DNA of 64,000 nt from Alphaproteobacteria bacterium CG1_02_46_17 (GCA_001871905.1 MNUG01000029.1:32218-96217); one strand, 5' to 3'; counted from the first letter of the stretch, positions 19,668 through 29,231 are shown. The notes: generated by a model from the sequence alone, not told the origin. Made by a program: numbers and translations.

Positions 19668-21325
19668 GGCACAACATCCAACTTGATATTCACATCAACC
19701 TGCAAATCCGGATGTGGACGGTGAGACACAACGACAATGGTCATCTGCCCTTTTAAGGAATTTATGACCCCGACAATACCGGACTCGGTGTGTTGATCCA
19801 GATTGGCTGTAGCTTCATCCAACAGCAACACAGAGGGCTTTCTCAATAAAGCCCGCGCCAACGCCAAACGTTGTTTTTGCCCCGCAGATAAACCCTGCCC
19901 CTGTTCAGTCAAAATATGATTCAAACCATCTTTGAATTCGAACACAAAATCCGCATGAACCCGCCGCAAGACCTCTTCCAATTCGGCATCTGTTGAGTGA
20001 ACGTGACCGGATAATAATTGATCTCGAACGGTTCCGGCAATCAAGAAAGGGTCAGACCCGACATAGGAAATCACCTGATTAATCCGCCCATGAATATCCT
20101 GCGCCCCACCATCCTGATGCAACAGCGTCAAATGACCTTGCGTAGGAGAAAGCAACCCCAACAACAAATGGAACAGGGTTGTCTTCCCCGCACCAGACGG
20201 CCCGATAATCATGGCAATGGTTCCGGGTTTAATTTCGAAATTCAAATTATGAATGGCGGTTTCCTTGCCATTTGGCCAGACAAAAGAAAGACCCTCTGCG
20301 CGCCACCCCACCAGATGATGATCTTGCCCATCATTTATCAATGCCGTTTTTCCCAGATCGGAACCCGAAATATTCTCGGCCCACCATTTATACAGCAAGG
20401 AAATGCGAGGGTAATTCAGGCGGAGATTACCGCTTACCCGTGCGAGGTCTGCCAAAACTTGAAACAGCCGCAACACCATATAAAGATAGGCAATCATGGA
20501 CGCCGGATTATCAGGAAAATAAATCGACCCTTGAATGGCAATGATGACGACGACCGCCAACCCCAGAACCTGCGGAATGGACGCCCTCAAATAGGACAAG
20601 GCATAGTAACGGATACTGGCTTGCCCATATTGATCGACCTCCCGATTCACATGGGATATTTCCTGATCCATCAGATTATGCAGCGAAATATAGAGATTGT
20701 TCTTAACAGCTCGCGACAGCAGAGAAACCCCATTGGCCAAAGAACCTTGAATTTGTTTTGAATTGCGACTGACAATCCGGTCAATGATCATTTGAAGCGG
20801 CGCAAACAAAATAATCACCCCGACCACCAGCAAAGTCATCTGAATAGACGACAGCACCAGAACAAGAAATATCCCTCCCATCAAGATCAGACGAGAAAAC
20901 ACATAAAAAATATTACCAATCGAAACAGCCGCACCAATCACAATATCATTGAAATAGGACATCACCTGACCAATTTCCTGACCACCATGCATGATCGCCC
21001 ATCGCGAGAGCATATGACGTTTTTCTGTTTCAACCTGAATCTGGCATTTTCCGGCATAATAGCCATTTGCCCAGATCGTCAATGCCCGCAACAGTCCGGC
21101 CAGAACCAGCAATACGCCTTCTATATAGGGTGAATGCAAATCAATCCCCAAAGGCATTGTGCCACCTGTCTTCACCAATCCGGTCGCCATAAAAAACCGT
21201 TGGGTTAACATCGCAATCGCCAGATCAAAAAAGAACGAGACAAACCCGAGCACAACAACGATCAAACCGTACGCAACAGTATGACTTCCGATAAAGTCGA
21301 ACATTTTAGATAGTTGCGTTTTCAC
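19664..21325 (-). CDS. ABC exporter half-transporter (fused membrane and ATPase domains)
   Basis: A 553-residue ABC exporter subunit. Residues about 15-300 hold about five or six membrane segments. The ATPase domain (about 340-550) has Walker A 'GPSGAGKTT' (375-382), signature 'LSAGQKQRLALARAL', Walker B 'PSVLLLDEATANLD' and H-loop 'VVVSHRPH'. It probably works as a homodimer in the inner membrane. Within a glycosyltransferase operon the likely cargo is a lipid-linked glycan or another glycoconjugate, like MsbA or PglK. It shares one base with the upstream gene stop. Confidence 0.88.
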   Translation of the reverse strand: MKTQLSKMFDFIGSHTVAYGLIVVVLGFVSFFFDLAIAMLTQRFFMATGLVKTGGTMPLGIDLHSPYIEGVLLVLAGLLRALTIWANGYYAGKCQIQVETEKRHMLSRWAIMHGGQEIGQVMSYFNDIVIGAAVSIGNIFYVFSRLILMGGIFLVLVLSSIQMTLLVVGVIILFAPLQMIIDRIVSRNSKQIQGSLANGVSLLSRAVKNNLYISLHNLMDQEISHVNREVDQYGQASIRYYALSYLRASIPQVLGLAVVVIIAIQGSIYFPDNPASMIAYLYMVLRLFQVLADLARVSGNLRLNYPRISLLYKWWAENISGSDLGKTALINDGQDHHLVGWRAEGLSFVWPNGKETAIHNLNFEIKPGTIAMIIGPSGAGKTTLFHLLLGLLSPTQGHLTLLHQDGGAQDIHGRINQVISYVGSDPFLIAGTVRDQLLSGHVHSTDAELEEVLRRVHADFVFEFKDGLNHILTEQGQGLSAGQKQRLALARALLRKPSVLLLDEATANLDQHTESGIVGVINSLKGQMTIVVVSHRPHPDLQVDVNIKLDVVP

Positions 21326-22248
21326 TAATTCGACTCCATAGCACGAACAATTGTCATCCAGTCATTCCGTTCAAACATTTTCTTGGCAGATGTCCGCATC
21401 CGCTCATTCCGTTCATCCGGATTCATATTCTGGATTTGTGCGATAATATCAGGAACATCGGAAACCTTGCGATAGGTGAAAATAGTCGGCAATTCATCAA
21501 TCCCGTAGGCATATGCTTCATCTTCATGATCGCGGATAGCAAAGGAACCGCGCGCAGCAGCCTCCGTATCCTTGATCCATAAGGCATTGCGCGGAATAAC
21601 CTGCCCCTCGACCGTCCACGGCGCATCTTCGGTATGGATATAAATCTGCATATCATGAAGGGCTTCGAGAAACTGGTGATAGGGGCGCGATTTGATAAAT
21701 TCGACATTCAACCCGTAACCTGCCAGCTCATCATAAAATTTCTTACGGTGCGGATGAAGCGTCCCCTGAAACGCCAGATGGTGATGGCGGTTTTCCCATG
21801 TCGGGCCAGCATCACAATAACGTTGCAACATCCCCATCCGGACAAAAGTTGCAGGAACACCGCGCGCCTTACAAAAATCCGTCCACCATCTTGTGGTGAG
21901 AAAAAAAGATACAACATTTAATTTTTCAAGGATGCGCGCATAAGCACCTTTCCACGGCGAATCATCCATGTAAGCCTGCCAGACATCTTGTTCGTAGATA
22001 TAAAGTTGCCCCCCCCCCATAAAACGGGAAATAATATTCAAATTATCGTCAAGGGTTCGCAACTTCAAAACACTTAAAACCTTGTCATACGATTTGGGAT
22101 TGGCCCATGGCAGATATTTTATTTCCTTGAGGGTAATCATCCGCACATCATATTCTTGCTCTAACACCTCGGCCAACTGGCTTTGGTAACAATTTTCGCG
22201 GATATAGCTGCGCGCATCGACCAACAGGAGTAAACTTTTCTTTTTCAT
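21325..22248 (-). CDS. Unknown protein of the glycan operon, possibly GT-B-like
   Basis: A 307-residue soluble protein. The N-terminus 'KKKSLLLLVDARSYIREN' looks like a strand-loop-helix of a GT-B fold. A later segment ('HLAFQGTLHPHRKKFYDEL', then 'GQVIPRNALWIKDTEAAARG') could form the donor half. I do not see a clean Ex7E motif. It overlaps its upstream neighbour by 4 bases and the ABC transporter by 1, so it is firmly part of the operon. A glycosyltransferase role is inferred from layout and context only. Confidence 0.6.
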   Translation of the reverse strand: MKKKSLLLLVDARSYIRENCYQSQLAEVLEQEYDVRMITLKEIKYLPWANPKSYDKVLSVLKLRTLDDNLNIISRFMGGGQLYIYEQDVWQAYMDDSPWKGAYARILEKLNVVSFFLTTRWWTDFCKARGVPATFVRMGMLQRYCDAGPTWENRHHHLAFQGTLHPHRKKFYDELAGYGLNVEFIKSRPYHQFLEALHDMQIYIHTEDAPWTVEGQVIPRNALWIKDTEAAARGSFAIRDHEDEAYAYGIDELPTIFTYRKVSDVPDIIAQIQNMNPDERNERMRTSAKKMFERNDWMTIVRAMESN

Positions 22249-23096
22249 GATGCAACTTTAACCTCTGGATCTTGTGTAATGGGCACAATGCAGGAATAAC
22301 GGGTAGTCTGATACCCGATTTTCTTCAACTGGTCGTCACCGGAATAGCTACCACTGACTACGGTCTTCATATTTTCTCTGGAATAGATCGAATAGAATAA
22401 TCCGCCATCATACACACCGATATGCGGATATATTTTAACCATTTCAGCAAAGAAATCTCCTTCGGAAAAATCACCCTGCTGTTCCAGTTTTGTAAAAACA
22501 GCCTTCAATGCCTCCACTCTGTTAAGAGCTGGTAATTTGGCATGTAAATTTGATTTATAAATATGGGGCAATGATGTTTTTTTGAACCACGCCTTTTCGT
22601 TGGTTACCAGATTAAGCAATCTGATCTCCGACCGCGTGACGTGGAAAGGCAAAAATTGTAACCCCTTATCAAACCGCCAGCGCCACCGCACTGAAAATTC
22701 CTGTGTCCGCACGCAAGATGCATCAGGACAGGCATCCAGAAATTTTTCACATTCGGCCAAGGCTTTCAAATCCGTATGATAAAGATCAGATTCAACCATA
22801 TAAATATATTTGTATGATCGACCCATCACCTGTGGCGCATTCTCCAGCACCCATTTGATTGCAGTCCAGTATCCAATATTCTCTGCCGATTGAATGATCT
22901 TGGTTCCCTGCGGCACATATTGGATATGATCTTTGAACGCAGACGCATTATCAAACAAGATAAAATCATTCGACAATCCGGCATCGGGAATTTTATCTGC
23001 CAGATTCTGCACCACCCGCACCGCCAGATCACGCCGCGATTCATCCATCGAACAGGTCACAAGGCACACAAGTGTTTGTTGTGGCAAATCAGTCAT
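22245..23096 (-). CDS. Unknown protein, possible GT-A-type glycosyltransferase
   Basis: A protein of about 283 residues beginning 'QTLVCLVTCSMDESRRDL', with 'FILFDNAS' and 'SAENIGYWTAIKWVL'. The latter recalls the 'N-x-G' segment of GT2 enzymes. 'YIYMVESDLYH' could stand in for the usual DxD. The ORF track start (23111) lies within the upstream acetyltransferase gene. ATG 23096, just after that stop, is preferred. It overlaps the next gene by 4 bases. Confidence 0.6.
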   Translation of the reverse strand: MTDLPQQTLVCLVTCSMDESRRDLAVRVVQNLADKIPDAGLSNDFILFDNASAFKDHIQYVPQGTKIIQSAENIGYWTAIKWVLENAPQVMGRSYKYIYMVESDLYHTDLKALAECEKFLDACPDASCVRTQEFSVRWRWRFDKGLQFLPFHVTRSEIRLLNLVTNEKAWFKKTSLPHIYKSNLHAKLPALNRVEALKAVFTKLEQQGDFSEGDFFAEMVKIYPHIGVYDGGLFYSIYSRENMKTVVSGSYSGDDQLKKIGYQTTRYSCIVPITQDPEVKVAS

Positions 23097-23098
23097 CT

Positions 23099-23644
23099 TT
23101 ATTTCTTCCACTCGGACGCCAACAGCCCCATGGCCACCAGATTTTTATATACGCCGTCACGGAAAATGGCTTCGCGCCGCACGCCTTCTTTTACAAACCC
23201 CAGACTGGTATAAAGATTAAGCGCCCGATCATTATCTTCGAGTGTTACCAATTCCACACGGTGCAATCGGCAAGCCCCGAACAGATACGACAAAATATAA
23301 TTATAAAATTCACGGGCATAGCCCTGACGCTGATAATCTGGCGCAATATCGCACCCGACAAACGCATTGCCATTGATATAGTCAATCGAGTCCACACGGA
23401 ACATGCCGATAAATTCATCCGTACCGCGCAACCGCGCCACATAGCGACGCGATGACCGTGAGGTCGAAGCCGATTTGAACCATGCCTCTTGCTGTTCTTC
23501 GGACACATGGGTCGGATCGGTCAACCGCATCAACACATCATCTGCGTTATGCATGACCCGCAAGTCTTCCAGATCACGCTGTTCCATCAAGCGGATCACC
23601 AGACGAGACGATCCATCATTTTCCAAAGGTTTCAAGTCGTTCAT
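23099..23644 (-). CDS. GNAT-family N-acetyltransferase (RimJ/RimL-like)
   Basis: A 181-residue acetyl-CoA-dependent transferase. The GNAT core shows 'YVARLRGTDEFIGMFRV', 'CDIAPDYQRQGYAREFYNYIL' (acetyl-CoA pyrophosphate loop region) and 'DNDRALNLYTSLGFVKEGVRRE'. Enzymes of this type acetylate amino-sugar nucleotides (as PseH does) as well as ribosomal proteins. Its place downstream of a dehydratase and a PLP aminotransferase favours the sugar substrate, which is an inference. It overlaps the upstream gene by 4 bases. Confidence 0.82.
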   Translation of the reverse strand: MNDLKPLENDGSSRLVIRLMEQRDLEDLRVMHNADDVLMRLTDPTHVSEEQQEAWFKSASTSRSSRRYVARLRGTDEFIGMFRVDSIDYINGNAFVGCDIAPDYQRQGYAREFYNYILSYLFGACRLHRVELVTLEDNDRALNLYTSLGFVKEGVRREAIFRDGVYKNLVAMGLLASEWKK

Positions 23645-24387
23645 ACCAAATCCCCATACTGACCATGAATAAATTTCAAAACAGCGCCTTCGCGCAACCG
23701 AGTGTCTTCAAGAGACAAAAAAGATTTGGCAAAATTTTTTGCCGCATAACCACGACCACCAAAATTCCACCACTTAACAGACGCCGCCCCAGCCAACGCC
23801 CAGCCACGCGCAGCATCCCGATGTTTGAGCCACGCAATCGCCACACGTCGCAAAACTTGTTTTTGACGTTTCATCTGACGATGAAAGCCAAAATGAAAGG
23901 CCTGACGCGCTGTCGGATTTTTGCCATGCCACGCAATCGGCGCCAGATGACGGACAACATCACCTTTCAAGACCATTTTATGGCCCGTATCAGCATGATC
24001 AGCAAACAGCTTTCTTTTAGACTTCCTGAAAACAACCGCCGTAGAAAACGCATTTAACCCCGCAATCAGATCATCCGTAAAATAATCCTGCATGAGAATC
24101 TGCGCGCCCGTCACATCCGGATTTTGAAAGAGCGCCACAATATCAGCCAATGCCGTATCCCGCATCAAAACAGTATCGGCATCAATTTTAACGAACAGAT
24201 CATGGCTTCCCTTTTGGTCATTCCATGCTTGCCACAACATATTATGGGCTTCATATTCAGGCTGATCCCGAATAACATGATGCGTCACAAGGACATTTTT
24301 TTGATTTTGAATCGCCTGACAACATTCATCGAATTCAGCCTCGCCGCAGGCAAGAGTCCCAACAAATATGCGCGGCAGATCCTGCAT
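23641..24387 (-). CDS. Probable GT-A-type glycosyltransferase
   Basis: A 248-residue protein opening 'RIFVGTLACGEAEFDECC'. It has 'FVKIDADTVLM', a DxD-like motif typical of metal-dependent GT-A transferases, followed by 'DYFTDDL'. The C-terminal third is rich in basic and aromatic residues. AAAGGTG precedes the ATG. It sits between the aminotransferase and the acetyltransferase in the operon. The exact family is not recognised. Confidence 0.62.
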   Translation of the reverse strand: MQDLPRIFVGTLACGEAEFDECCQAIQNQKNVLVTHHVIRDQPEYEAHNMLWQAWNDQKGSHDLFVKIDADTVLMRDTALADIVALFQNPDVTGAQILMQDYFTDDLIAGLNAFSTAVVFRKSKRKLFADHADTGHKMVLKGDVVRHLAPIAWHGKNPTARQAFHFGFHRQMKRQKQVLRRVAIAWLKHRDAARGWALAGAASVKWWNFGGRGYAAKNFAKSFLSLEDTRLREGAVLKFIHGQYGDLV

Positions 24388-24413
24388 GAAGACACCTTTG
24401 ATCTTGTTTGAAG

Positions 24414-25577
24414 CTAAGCGGCGTTCCGCAAAGCTTTCTCACACAATTCCAGAACACGGGTGGCGATATGCTCGCAATCCTCAGCGCCCAACCACCAGCC
24501 ACAAGGCAAAGAAATCTGGGTGCTGGCAAATTTATGTGTTTCCGGCAAATCGGTCAGCGACTCTTTGAAAGCACTGTAGGAATCATTGGGCATATGCACC
24601 AGACCTGCCGCAATTCCTTCTTGATTCAAAGCTTCCAGTAACAAATCCCGATCAATCTGGGGGTCATTGACCAAAGCGGTAAACACCCAGAAGCTCGATG
24701 TCGCTTGCGAAGGAACATCCAGAGAGTGGATCACGTTGCTATTAGCAAAACATTTCTGATAGACAGCCGCATTGGCGCGGTGTGCATCAATCAATTTGCC
24801 GATATAAGGCATTTGCGCCAAACCGATCGCCGCCGCAACATTGTTCATATTGAATTTATATCCGACTTCACCGGGGAAAATATCGGCGCTCCAACGCTGT
24901 CCCTTCCACTCGCCCTTTTCGTCCTTATGAGCATCGCGGTCATAACCGAACCATTTCAGTTTACGCGCCAACTCGAAATCTTTCTCGTCTCGGCAGATCA
25001 AGGCTCCGCCATCTCCAGATGACAGATGTTTAATCGCTTGAAAAGAATAACAGGTAAAATCCGAAAATTCGGAAACAGGGCGACCATTCCATCTGGAATC
25101 AAACGCATGCGCCGCGTCTTGCACCACCGGAATATTGTGCCGTTTGGCAACATCAGCAACAGCTTCCAGATCACAGGGCGTTCCTGCCCAACTGACAATC
25201 ACAATCGCTTTTGTTTTCGGTGTAATTTTGCGTTCGATATCTTTCGGGTCAATTGATCCGGTATTGGCATCAATATCCGCCCAGACAATTTTTGCGCCCA
25301 GATTGTCAATCGGCGTATTGGTTGCAATGCACGTCATTGCAGTGGTAATGACTTCTGTATCCGGCCCGACACCACAGATCTTATAAGCCATGGTCAACGC
25401 ACTGGTACAAGAATTCACCACAACCAGATTGGTAACCCCCAGATGTTCTTTCAACGCATTCTGGAATTGGGTAACCTGAAGGCCTTCATTGATAAATCCG
25501 GATTCCAGCACTTCACGAATACCCACCAGAGCATCCTCGACAGGAACATGAACTTTGAACAGGGGGTATGATTTCAT
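24414..25577 (-). CDS. DegT/DnrJ/EryC1/StrS-family PLP aminotransferase
   Basis: A 387-residue sugar aminotransferase that converts a 4-keto (or 3-keto) nucleotide sugar to the amino sugar using glutamate and PLP. Seen in sequence: 'VVVNSCTSALTMAY' for cofactor phosphate binding, 'VVQDAAHAFDS' (Asp contacting the pyridine nitrogen), and Lys183 in 'SFQAIKHLSSGDGG', the Schiff-base lysine. AAGGTGG precedes the ATG. It lies directly after a UDP-GlcNAc 4,6-dehydratase-like gene, matching the PseB-PseC or PglF-PglE order for amino-sugar synthesis. Confidence 0.9.
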   Translation of the reverse strand: MKSYPLFKVHVPVEDALVGIREVLESGFINEGLQVTQFQNALKEHLGVTNLVVVNSCTSALTMAYKICGVGPDTEVITTAMTCIATNTPIDNLGAKIVWADIDANTGSIDPKDIERKITPKTKAIVIVSWAGTPCDLEAVADVAKRHNIPVVQDAAHAFDSRWNGRPVSEFSDFTCYSFQAIKHLSSGDGGALICRDEKDFELARKLKWFGYDRDAHKDEKGEWKGQRWSADIFPGEVGYKFNMNNVAAAIGLAQMPYIGKLIDAHRANAAVYQKCFANSNVIHSLDVPSQATSSFWVFTALVNDPQIDRDLLLEALNQEGIAAGLVHMPNDSYSAFKESLTDLPETHKFASTQISLPCGWWLGAEDCEHIATRVLELCEKALRNAA

Positions 25578-25586
25578 TTTTCCACC

Positions 25587-26621
25587 TTACGCTTGTTTGC
25601 GGGTTTTAACGATCTCGTCAATTTCCAGACCAATAAATTTATTCATATCTGTTTCAAAAATATTGATCGAATTCAAGTAAGCCTCAAGCCCTGCCTGATC
25701 CAGAACATCATCATTCGATCCATAACTGAATATTTTTGCATCCAGGGCTGGCATCACATGGGACGGCGCCATATGATAATAATCACCACTATCTGTGACA
25801 CGCACAGATTCAGGTGAGCTAATCAGCTCCTCGAACAATTTCTCGCCCGGGCGCATCCCGATCACATCGACAGGCTTATCGAATTTGGACGAGAAGATTT
25901 GTGCCAGATCCATAATGTTCATGGCACGCAATTTCGGCAGCCAGATCTCACCGGATTTGGCCCCTTTGGCAGTCGCCACGATCAAATCAATACTTTCATC
26001 CAAGGTCATAATGAAACGGGTCATTTCAGGATGGGTAACGGTAAACCGTTCTGCATTCTCAGCTTGCCACCGAAACAATGGAATAATCGATCCACGCGAT
26101 TCCAGAACGTTCCCGTAACGCACGCCAACGAATTTAATCGGCGAACCGGAAATGCTCTGGCTGGTCACAACCCGTTCAGAGATAGCCTTACACATTCCAT
26201 AGACATTGGTTGGAGCGCAGGCCTTATCGGTCGAGACCATCAGAACTGTTTCCAGATTAGGCAGGCGGTCTTCCTGACGCACAACGGCATTCACCACATT
26301 GTGAATTCCCAGAGTGTTGGTCTGAATACTTTCAAATGGAGAGCGTTCACAGGTATCAACTTGCTTCAACGCCGCCGCAATCAGAATGATATTCGGCTTC
26401 CATTTCAAGACAATTTCTTCAACCCGCGCACCATCGCGAATATCACCGACCTCGAACACCACATTTTGTTGGGGGGTCAATTGGTTGCGGATCGTCCAGT
26501 GTTTTGCTTCATCACGGGAATATACAATCAGTTGGTTGTCCTCGGACAAACGACGGATCAATGCCCGTCCCAAGGAACCTGTTCCACCGATAATCAGAAT
26601 CTTTTTATTCTGGAAATTCAT
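25587..26621 (-). CDS. Nucleotide-sugar 4,6-dehydratase (PseB/CapD-like SDR)
   Basis: A protein of about 344 residues in the polysaccharide-biosynthesis SDR family. It has 'LIIGGTGSLGRALIRRL' for NAD(P), 'AAALKQVDTCERSPFESI' (typical of PseB-like enzymes), 'VSTDKACAPTNVYGMCKA' with the catalytic region, and 'GMRPGEKLFEELI'. The likely reaction is dehydration of UDP-GlcNAc to a 4-keto-6-deoxy sugar. The ORF track starts at a TTG (26633); the ATG at 26621 with GAGG upstream is preferred. It is the first gene of the twelve-gene minus-strand operon. Confidence 0.86.
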   Translation of the reverse strand: MNFQNKKILIIGGTGSLGRALIRRLSEDNQLIVYSRDEAKHWTIRNQLTPQQNVVFEVGDIRDGARVEEIVLKWKPNIILIAAALKQVDTCERSPFESIQTNTLGIHNVVNAVVRQEDRLPNLETVLMVSTDKACAPTNVYGMCKAISERVVTSQSISGSPIKFVGVRYGNVLESRGSIIPLFRWQAENAERFTVTHPEMTRFIMTLDESIDLIVATAKGAKSGEIWLPKLRAMNIMDLAQIFSSKFDKPVDVIGMRPGEKLFEELISSPESVRVTDSGDYYHMAPSHVMPALDAKIFSYGSNDDVLDQAGLEAYLNSINIFETDMNKFIGLEIDEIVKTRKQA

Positions 26622-26735
26622 TAACTGCCTCAAATAATTTATAAATACCGTCCAAATGTCCGGTCATGATTGCATTAAGATATACAGGCTCTTGTTTAGT
26701 AAAGATTAAGGGCTTTGACCAGTTAAAAATAGAGA

Positions 26736-26758
26736 AAGCCCCCAATTTCTGGGGGCTT
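26736..26758 (-). terminator. Intrinsic terminator after the methyltransferase and small ORF
   Basis: A perfect 9-bp stem (AAGCCCCCA / TGGGGGCTT) with a 5-base loop. On the minus strand it is followed by TCTCTATTTTT. It separates the unit at 26.8-27.8 kb from the long glycan operon that begins at 26621, so that operon needs its own promoter within 26622-26735. Confidence 0.8.
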
Positions 26759-26786
26759 GTCTATAAAGCTCGAAAACTCGCTAAAC

Positions 26787-27017
26787 TTATTGCGGCGCAC
26801 GATCCTGAGATGGGCTGGCCTGTTGAAGTGGGGCAGGCATCATCGCAGCTACACGTTTTTCGTAATATTCAGCCAATGCCGCAGAAATATCTAAAGCAGA
26901 CCATGGAGCCTCAGTGGCAATAGCCTGAAGAACAGGTAATTCCACTAATTTTTCGTCATATATTTTTTGCGAGAGGGAACAATATGTCAACTTGCATTTT
27001 CGGTCAAGAAATACCAT
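26787..27017 (-). CDS. Small hypothetical protein
   Basis: A 76-codon ORF whose start overlaps the end of the methyltransferase gene by 31 bases; a shorter start is possible. The C-terminal part reads like a real helical protein ('ATEAPWSALDISAALAEYYEKRV') with a Pro/Gln-rich tail. It ends about 30 bases before a strong terminator on the same strand, which supports it as the last gene of that unit. No family is recognised. Confidence 0.5.
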   Translation of the reverse strand: MVFLDRKCKLTYCSLSQKIYDEKLVELPVLQAIATEAPWSALDISAALAEYYEKRVAAMMPAPLQQASPSQDRAPQ

Positions 27018-27805
27018 CCGACACTATGCTCTGGGCGTTTTTCAACAAATCTATGCTTCCAGCGTTGAAAATAACGGTAAAGGCGCGGGGAAATGACCGC
27101 ACTGAGCGCAATCAGGCCATTAACCGGCAAAGATGGCACAATCGGATACAATTCCCCCGTCACCTTTAAGCCGGCACTGGCCAATTCCTCATTCAAGGTC
27201 TCTACCGAATATTCGATTTTGTGATCGTCATCATCGCGGCTATCAACCCCGAACTTGCGTTGGAACATCTTCCACGGCGTATTGGTATTGGGGATTGAAA
27301 TATACATTTGCCCGTCGGCTTTCAATATCCGGCGCAGCTCGGTCAAAATCGTCTGACGATTGTTCAAATGCTCCAACACATTTGAAAAACTAATCAAATC
27401 GACCGAATGGTCAGGCAACGGAATAGATGCCAATTCCAAATTCAAATCAAAAATATCATACTGGCCTTTATAGTCGGCCAGCCGTTCATGGGACAAAATG
27501 ATCGAGGATTTATTATATTCAACCCCGTAAACCTGTGACGCCCCGCTTTTCAAGGCATTGAGGCATTCCGAACCGCTCCCAGAACCAATATCCAGAAAAA
27601 CCATGCCGGGACGCACCAAAGACGCCAGAAACTGATTGCGCTGATCATCAAACAAGTGTTTGGGGTGAATGGGATGTTTGGAGTGCCCCAGCCATTTCAT
27701 GGCGCGCATTGATAAGCCTGTCAGGCGTTTATCCTGATATTTAAGCAACTTGATAAGGGGACGCATAAAATAAGTCGTTACAGAGTTACGAGGCATCTCA
27801 CCCAT
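26987..27805 (-). CDS. Class I SAM-dependent methyltransferase
   Basis: A 272-residue methyltransferase with motif I 'VFLDIGSGSGSECLN', an acidic residue after the second strand ('YGVEYNKSS'), and 'FSNVLEHLNNRQTILTELRRIL'. This layout is that of Methyltransf_11/25-type enzymes. The first ~50 residues are basic. It is divergent from the O-antigen-ligase-like gene and sits beside the glycan operon, so a sugar or lipid substrate is plausible but not shown. Confidence 0.82.
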   Translation of the reverse strand: MGEMPRNSVTTYFMRPLIKLLKYQDKRLTGLSMRAMKWLGHSKHPIHPKHLFDDQRNQFLASLVRPGMVFLDIGSGSGSECLNALKSGASQVYGVEYNKSSIILSHERLADYKGQYDIFDLNLELASIPLPDHSVDLISFSNVLEHLNNRQTILTELRRILKADGQMYISIPNTNTPWKMFQRKFGVDSRDDDDHKIEYSVETLNEELASAGLKVTGELYPIVPSLPVNGLIALSAVISPRLYRYFQRWKHRFVEKRPEHSVGWYFLTENAS

Positions 27806-27892
27806 TCCCTTTCATAAAACAGAGCCAAAAAGCAGCGCAGACATTATCACCACATAAAAATTCAGGCTACCAATTTTCTATCGCCAAACAAC

Positions 27893-29176
27893 ATGCCAGC
27901 GTTTATAGTCACCCCACAAAATTTTAAGATAGAACACACCAACCCGATAAACATGACTGAACATTGGCTAGCCCTCTCTTTGAAATCCAACCTCACAGGA
28001 ATTCTGATCCTGAGTGTCATATTTATATCCTGCATCTTGCCCCTGACCTTATCCTTTCTGCCGCAGACAATGGGATTGATCGGTGCAGCAGTCCTCTATA
28101 AAAGAATGGGTAGAAAAATCTTCGCCCCCCTCTCAAAAGCCCATCTTGTTCTATTATTGATCCCGATTCTGACCATGGCCAGTTCCATCTGGTCGATCAC
28201 GCCGGAATCGAGCCTGATCCGATCCCTTAAAATCAGCGGCGAAATCCTGTCCTTTTTCCCACTCTATATCTTCTTATACGCGTTGCCTGATGACACCACA
28301 TCTTTCATCAAGAAATATCTTCCGGTTCCGTTAATTCTGGGCGGAACTTTTCTTGCCATTGAACTGGTTCTCGATTTTCCGATCTCCCGTATTTTGCGCC
28401 CGTCCCATACCGAATTCAGTACTTGGGAGCTGAACAAAAGCGTTGCTGTTTTTATCCTGATGACTCCTCTCGCCTTGATCACGACCCTGATCCCGTTCAA
28501 AAAAGCAAACTGGAAGCACTATAGGCTACCTCTGCTGCTGCTTATCCCTGCGGCTTTTATATTAAGCGCAACAGCCAGCCAGTCTGCCCAGCTCTCTGTC
28601 ATCGCCATGATTGTGGCCCTGATCGGCATGATCAAGTTGCCCCGTCTGGCTTTGCCCCTATGTTTTGGTACAGTTATTCTGCTTTTTTCAATTTTTCCAT
28701 GGGTCACCACACCTCTTTATAAGAGCTTTGCCAAAGAGAGCGATCAGGTTCAGATTCTAAAAGACGCCAGCACCAGCACACGGCTTGAGGTCTGGGACTT
28801 TGTCGCCGACAAGATCCATGAAAACCCGTGGACAGGATTCGGAATTGATACCACCCGCATCATCCAATTCGATTATCCGATGGTCTATTACTGGGACACC
28901 AGTATCATGCACCCGCATAATGCCCCTCTTCAGCTCTGGATCGAGTTTGGCGCCTTAGGCGCCCTGCTCGCAGATACTTTGTTGCTCACCTTGTTTCTTT
29001 CCATCAGACGCCGCCCTCTCGCCGCGCAGATTCTCCCGACCGTTGTTTTCTCGGGAATCCTGATTTTCCTGATTTTATCATGGTCTTTGTGGTCAAGCTG
29101 GCTGATCGGATTGATGATCTTTCTGACCTGCATTATGAGCTCTTTGAACAAGCCCCCTGAACCTTCCGCCCATTAA
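27893..29176 (+). CDS. O-antigen ligase / Wzy-type polymerase-like membrane protein
   Basis: A 427-residue inner-membrane protein with about ten hydrophobic segments. The Wzy_C-type signature lies in the periplasmic loop: 'STSTRLEVWDFVADKI', 'WTGFGIDTT' and 'MHPHNAPLQLWIEFGALGAL', with the key His/Asn pattern. 'WSITPESSLIRSLK' is also typical. Family members join lipid-linked glycan to lipid A core, or polymerise repeats or glycosylate pilin. An internal ATG at 27953 would remove 20 non-hydrophobic residues and may be the true start. It is likely to use the product of the neighbouring glycan operon. Confidence 0.82.
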   Translation: MPAFIVTPQNFKIEHTNPINMTEHWLALSLKSNLTGILILSVIFISCILPLTLSFLPQTMGLIGAAVLYKRMGRKIFAPLSKAHLVLLLIPILTMASSIWSITPESSLIRSLKISGEILSFFPLYIFLYALPDDTTSFIKKYLPVPLILGGTFLAIELVLDFPISRILRPSHTEFSTWELNKSVAVFILMTPLALITTLIPFKKANWKHYRLPLLLLIPAAFILSATASQSAQLSVIAMIVALIGMIKLPRLALPLCFGTVILLFSIFPWVTTPLYKSFAKESDQVQILKDASTSTRLEVWDFVADKIHENPWTGFGIDTTRIIQFDYPMVYYWDTSIMHPHNAPLQLWIEFGALGALLADTLLLTLFLSIRRRPLAAQILPTVVFSGILIFLILSWSLWSSWLIGLMIFLTCIMSSLNKPPEPSAH

Positions 29177-29231
29177 CACATTGTTTACCCTTTTTTTATG
29201 GTATTGATCTTCACTTTCCTATAAAATCAGC

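Noticed and set aside
25899-26624. Plus-strand ORF of 241 codons
   Set aside because: Antisense shadow of the PseB-like dehydratase gene; composition rich in His/Asn/Gln with no domain.
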